Assembly (NCBI GenBank): GCA_025024175.1
Contig: QCXZ01000041.1
Span: 16,549,786 to 16,613,785, forward strand
Direction of reading: 5' to 3'
DNA: 64,000 nucleotides
From: Rhyzopertha dominica
Lineage: Eukaryota; Arthropoda; Insecta; Coleoptera; Bostrichidae
Position numbers and translations under genes: made by a program. This document shows positions 61,871 to 64,000 of this stretch, in pieces (positions within the stretch are counted from its first letter, which is position 1; every line of letters begins with the position of its first letter). The notes under the pieces are model-generated. The model saw only the letters and a program-made list of their open reading frames with translations. It had not been told where the DNA came from and did no database searches.

Positions 61871-62287
61871 CTACTGCTTCTTTCTTGTCTTCTCGCATCT
61901 TTTCTTAACATGCTTCTTAACTTTAACTTTTCGTTTTTCGGCCTGTTTCTCCTTAACTGCCTTCTTTCTTGCTTTCTTTTCTTCTGATGTTTCATGTTTT
62001 GGCCTAGCAGAATCCACAAATTTTTGTTTGTGTTCACCATCTTCTGTACCTTCACTGTCACTGCCTTCATCAGAACTTTCCTCACTAGCATCTTCTTCAT
62101 CTTCATTGTTATCTAAAATTTCTGGTGTCTGTACTGTTCCGCTCAGATCTGACTTAAGCCCAACCAGTGTCTTGTACACTAAATCATCTCCTTCACCAGA
62201 TTTAGCTAGGTTTATATCTCTTTCGAAATCAACTACTTCTGTGAGACGTTTTGGAATATAAGCTTGCTTGAATACCTCTTCCTCCAC
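61871..62287 (-). CDS. RIOK1: RIOK1, last coding exon (C-terminal tail)
   Basis: RIOK1 is an atypical kinase/ATPase for late cytoplasmic maturation of the 40S ribosomal subunit. Only the last exon is in the window: acceptor TAG|GTGGAG at 62288, then VEEEVFKQAYIPKRLTEVVD, DLVYKTLVGLKSDLSG, an acidic Ser/Glu stretch, and a basic tail ending HVKKRCEKTRKKQ with TAG at 61871. This matches the human C-terminus (DEEVFKEAYIPR..LTEV; YQTVTGLKKDLSG; KHVKKRKEKT). It follows the kinase domain, which must lie beyond 64000, since I see no RIO-domain exon in 62290-64000. The intron upstream therefore exceeds 1.7 kb. Confidence 0.93.
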   Translation of the reverse strand: MEEEVFKQAYIPKRLTEVVDFERDINLAKSGEGDDLVYKTLVGLKSDLSGTVQTPEILDNNEDEEDASEESSDEGSDSEGTEDGEHKQKFVDSARPKHETSEEKKARKKAVKEKQAEKRKVKVKKHVKKRCEKTRKKQ

Positions 62288-64000
62288 CTATTAAAGGAAT
62301 CTTCATTATACACAAAGTTATGTGGAATATAAAAAAAAGTGGTGGACAGGAAACATTTATAAATATGTTAAATACAAAAATCCAATTTCTGGGATAGGGT
62401 ATGCTGAAATCTACAAAGTATTAAAAGTTTTAGTTAGTGGATATCAGCTTGAGGGAAAGAACCATTTTGTAACATGATGAATATTTTTTTTAGATTTCAA
62501 CACCCTTGAAAATGACCACAAAAAAAGTACATAATTTTTACTAGTTGATACTATCCCCAATCAAATTCTACTTAAGAGTATCCAGGTTATTCCTTTGATC
62601 AGAAGAAATTCATTTTTCCTGTAAACCATAGAATGATATTAACTTTCATAAGTTATACGGTTACCAATTCTTACTAAAAACTGATTAAGAAAAACACAAC
62701 TTGTGTGCACAATTATTGTTCAGATATCTTTGTAGTGTATTTTTTCTAAACAAGTTTTTGCTTTAAGATAGTATTTTGTCGGATAGATCGCTAGATATAT
62801 ACATAGATATAGATAGATATTCTCTTATATTATGGACGCTGAAAGCATTCACCCTCATATAAGTTTTTGCTTTGCTTCATTTGCTAAGAAGTTATTTAGT
62901 GGTAAGTGTTGGTAACTGACAATTTTCTCTTCTATCTATTCACTCCATTGGTATGCAGTTATTACAAAACAATAAGCAAATTGAAAATTATATCAAATTA
63001 CAAAAATTTGTGCTTATAATCCGTAAGTTCATGAGTTGTTCCTGATAAGCAAAGGAGTAAAAAATAATTGCAAAAAATTATATTTACAAAAATGTAATAA
63101 AACTGGTACAGTTTATTTCACCAACATATCTCTATCTGCCATAAAATTTCTTGAGTATGCTTCAATCTATGAAGTATTGGCATCGTGCATTTGCTTTGTG
63201 TTGACCTCTGGTTGTTGAAAATAAAAATAATGACGGACTAATCTTCATAAAAACCAAAGCACTGTATGTAAAATATTTATTTATTACAATTCAGCAATAC
63301 TTTACTGAAATATTTTATTGTATGTAGTGTTCTTTTACTTACATAATTCATTTTATTGCAAATATCGTGGTAGTGTGTCAGAAAATATGTCACAATTTAT
63401 TTTTTTTTATTATAAGATTTTAGATTCAAGTCTCAATAATAATTAAAATCGGCTTCGAAAAAATATGCTATAACATACTATTTCATGCACACACAAAAGA
63501 CACGGCCTACACATGTCAAACACACATCTATAGAATTTATTTCTTTTTTTCCTGAGAAATCCAGGTCTTTCGTTCCACCTTATGAGCTGTTACTGGAAAC
63601 CAATAGAACTATAGACTGCTATTTTTACCAGAGATTTTGCAATAATTAACTACACAATAAACATTATGCCGTTTTTATTTATTATTTAAATATAGAAACA
63701 TAGGATTAGGTCCCCAACGTTTCTCTGTATCACTACCTTGAGCACTTTGAGCATTTCAGGTATCGTCTCCGGAGATTTGCACCAAGCAAATAGCTTCTTT
63801 CAAATTACATATGCCAGAACTAAACACACTTACAAACAAAATATCAATTTTATGCTAAATGGTTGAAGAAATTGTTGCTGCTGTTACTAACAGTGTAAGT
63901 AATTTTTATGCTCTTTTTTAAACTTGTCTGACTGACTAGTTAATTTGGTAAATATATTTTTTAATAGTATATAAAATATTAATTATTCTTATCAAACATA
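62288..64000 (-). other. RIOK1 intron, runs off the right edge
   Basis: AT-rich sequence upstream of the last RIOK1 exon with no recognisable exon. It includes GATA-rich simple repeat (about 62780-62820, ATAGATATAGATAGATAT). Confidence 0.6.

Overview
The window looks like nuclear DNA of an insect, possibly a beetle; the order is a guess. It is AT-rich, with short GT-AG introns of 40-60 bp, many families of small inverted-repeat DNA transposons, LINE remnants, and animal single-copy genes (ITPK1, SMG9, Flattop/CFAP126, RIOK1). Isolated N bases and apparent single-base frame breaks suggest a long-read or lightly polished assembly. No tRNA, rRNA, CRISPR array or prokaryotic gene was seen.

Positions 1-48,600 are gene-poor. 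I found no convincing host gene up to about 44.1 kb, only mobile DNA and unassigned sequence. The mobile elements are: a 1.67 kb TIR element with a cysteine-rich ORF (947-2616); a CAGGGTGTCC-ended MITE (7478-8145); a LINE 3' end (about 10020-10420); a TIR element with internal duplication (12221-13302); a decayed mariner-like transposase (about 15460-15735); a LINE reverse-transcriptase remnant (about 16150-16960); a Tc1-like helix-turn-helix fragment (about 19215-19310); a near-intact Tc1 element with IR/DR ends (21846-23462); a CACTGAA-ended element (24649-26306); a small MITE (26363-26634); and a broken PIF/Harbinger fragment (about 35640-36000). Less AT-rich islands near 17.5-18.1, 24.1, 28.2 and 31.6 kb may be regulatory. 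The 28.2 kb island has a duplicated RFX X-box-like motif.

The most striking object is at 37666-44133. It is a 6.47 kb foldback transposon whose two arms are tandem 141-bp satellite arrays in opposite orientation, capped by about 440 bp of unique inverted sequence and flanked by a perfect 9-bp target duplication. It lies next to, and probably inside, an unrecognised minus-strand gene (44134-44620).

The right end is compact and genic. ITPK1 (minus, four exons, complete, 324 aa) and SMG9 (plus, about six exons) are divergent; a 1126-bp hAT-like element with a perfect 8-bp target duplication sits between them. SMG9 converges on an unrecognised 493-aa single-exon gene, with only 8 bp between the stop codons. 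On the minus strand follow a homologue of the ciliary protein Flattop and the last exon of RIOK1, which runs off the right edge. The genes do not form one pathway: inositol phosphate signalling, nonsense-mediated decay, axonemal structure and 40S ribosome maturation are each represented once.
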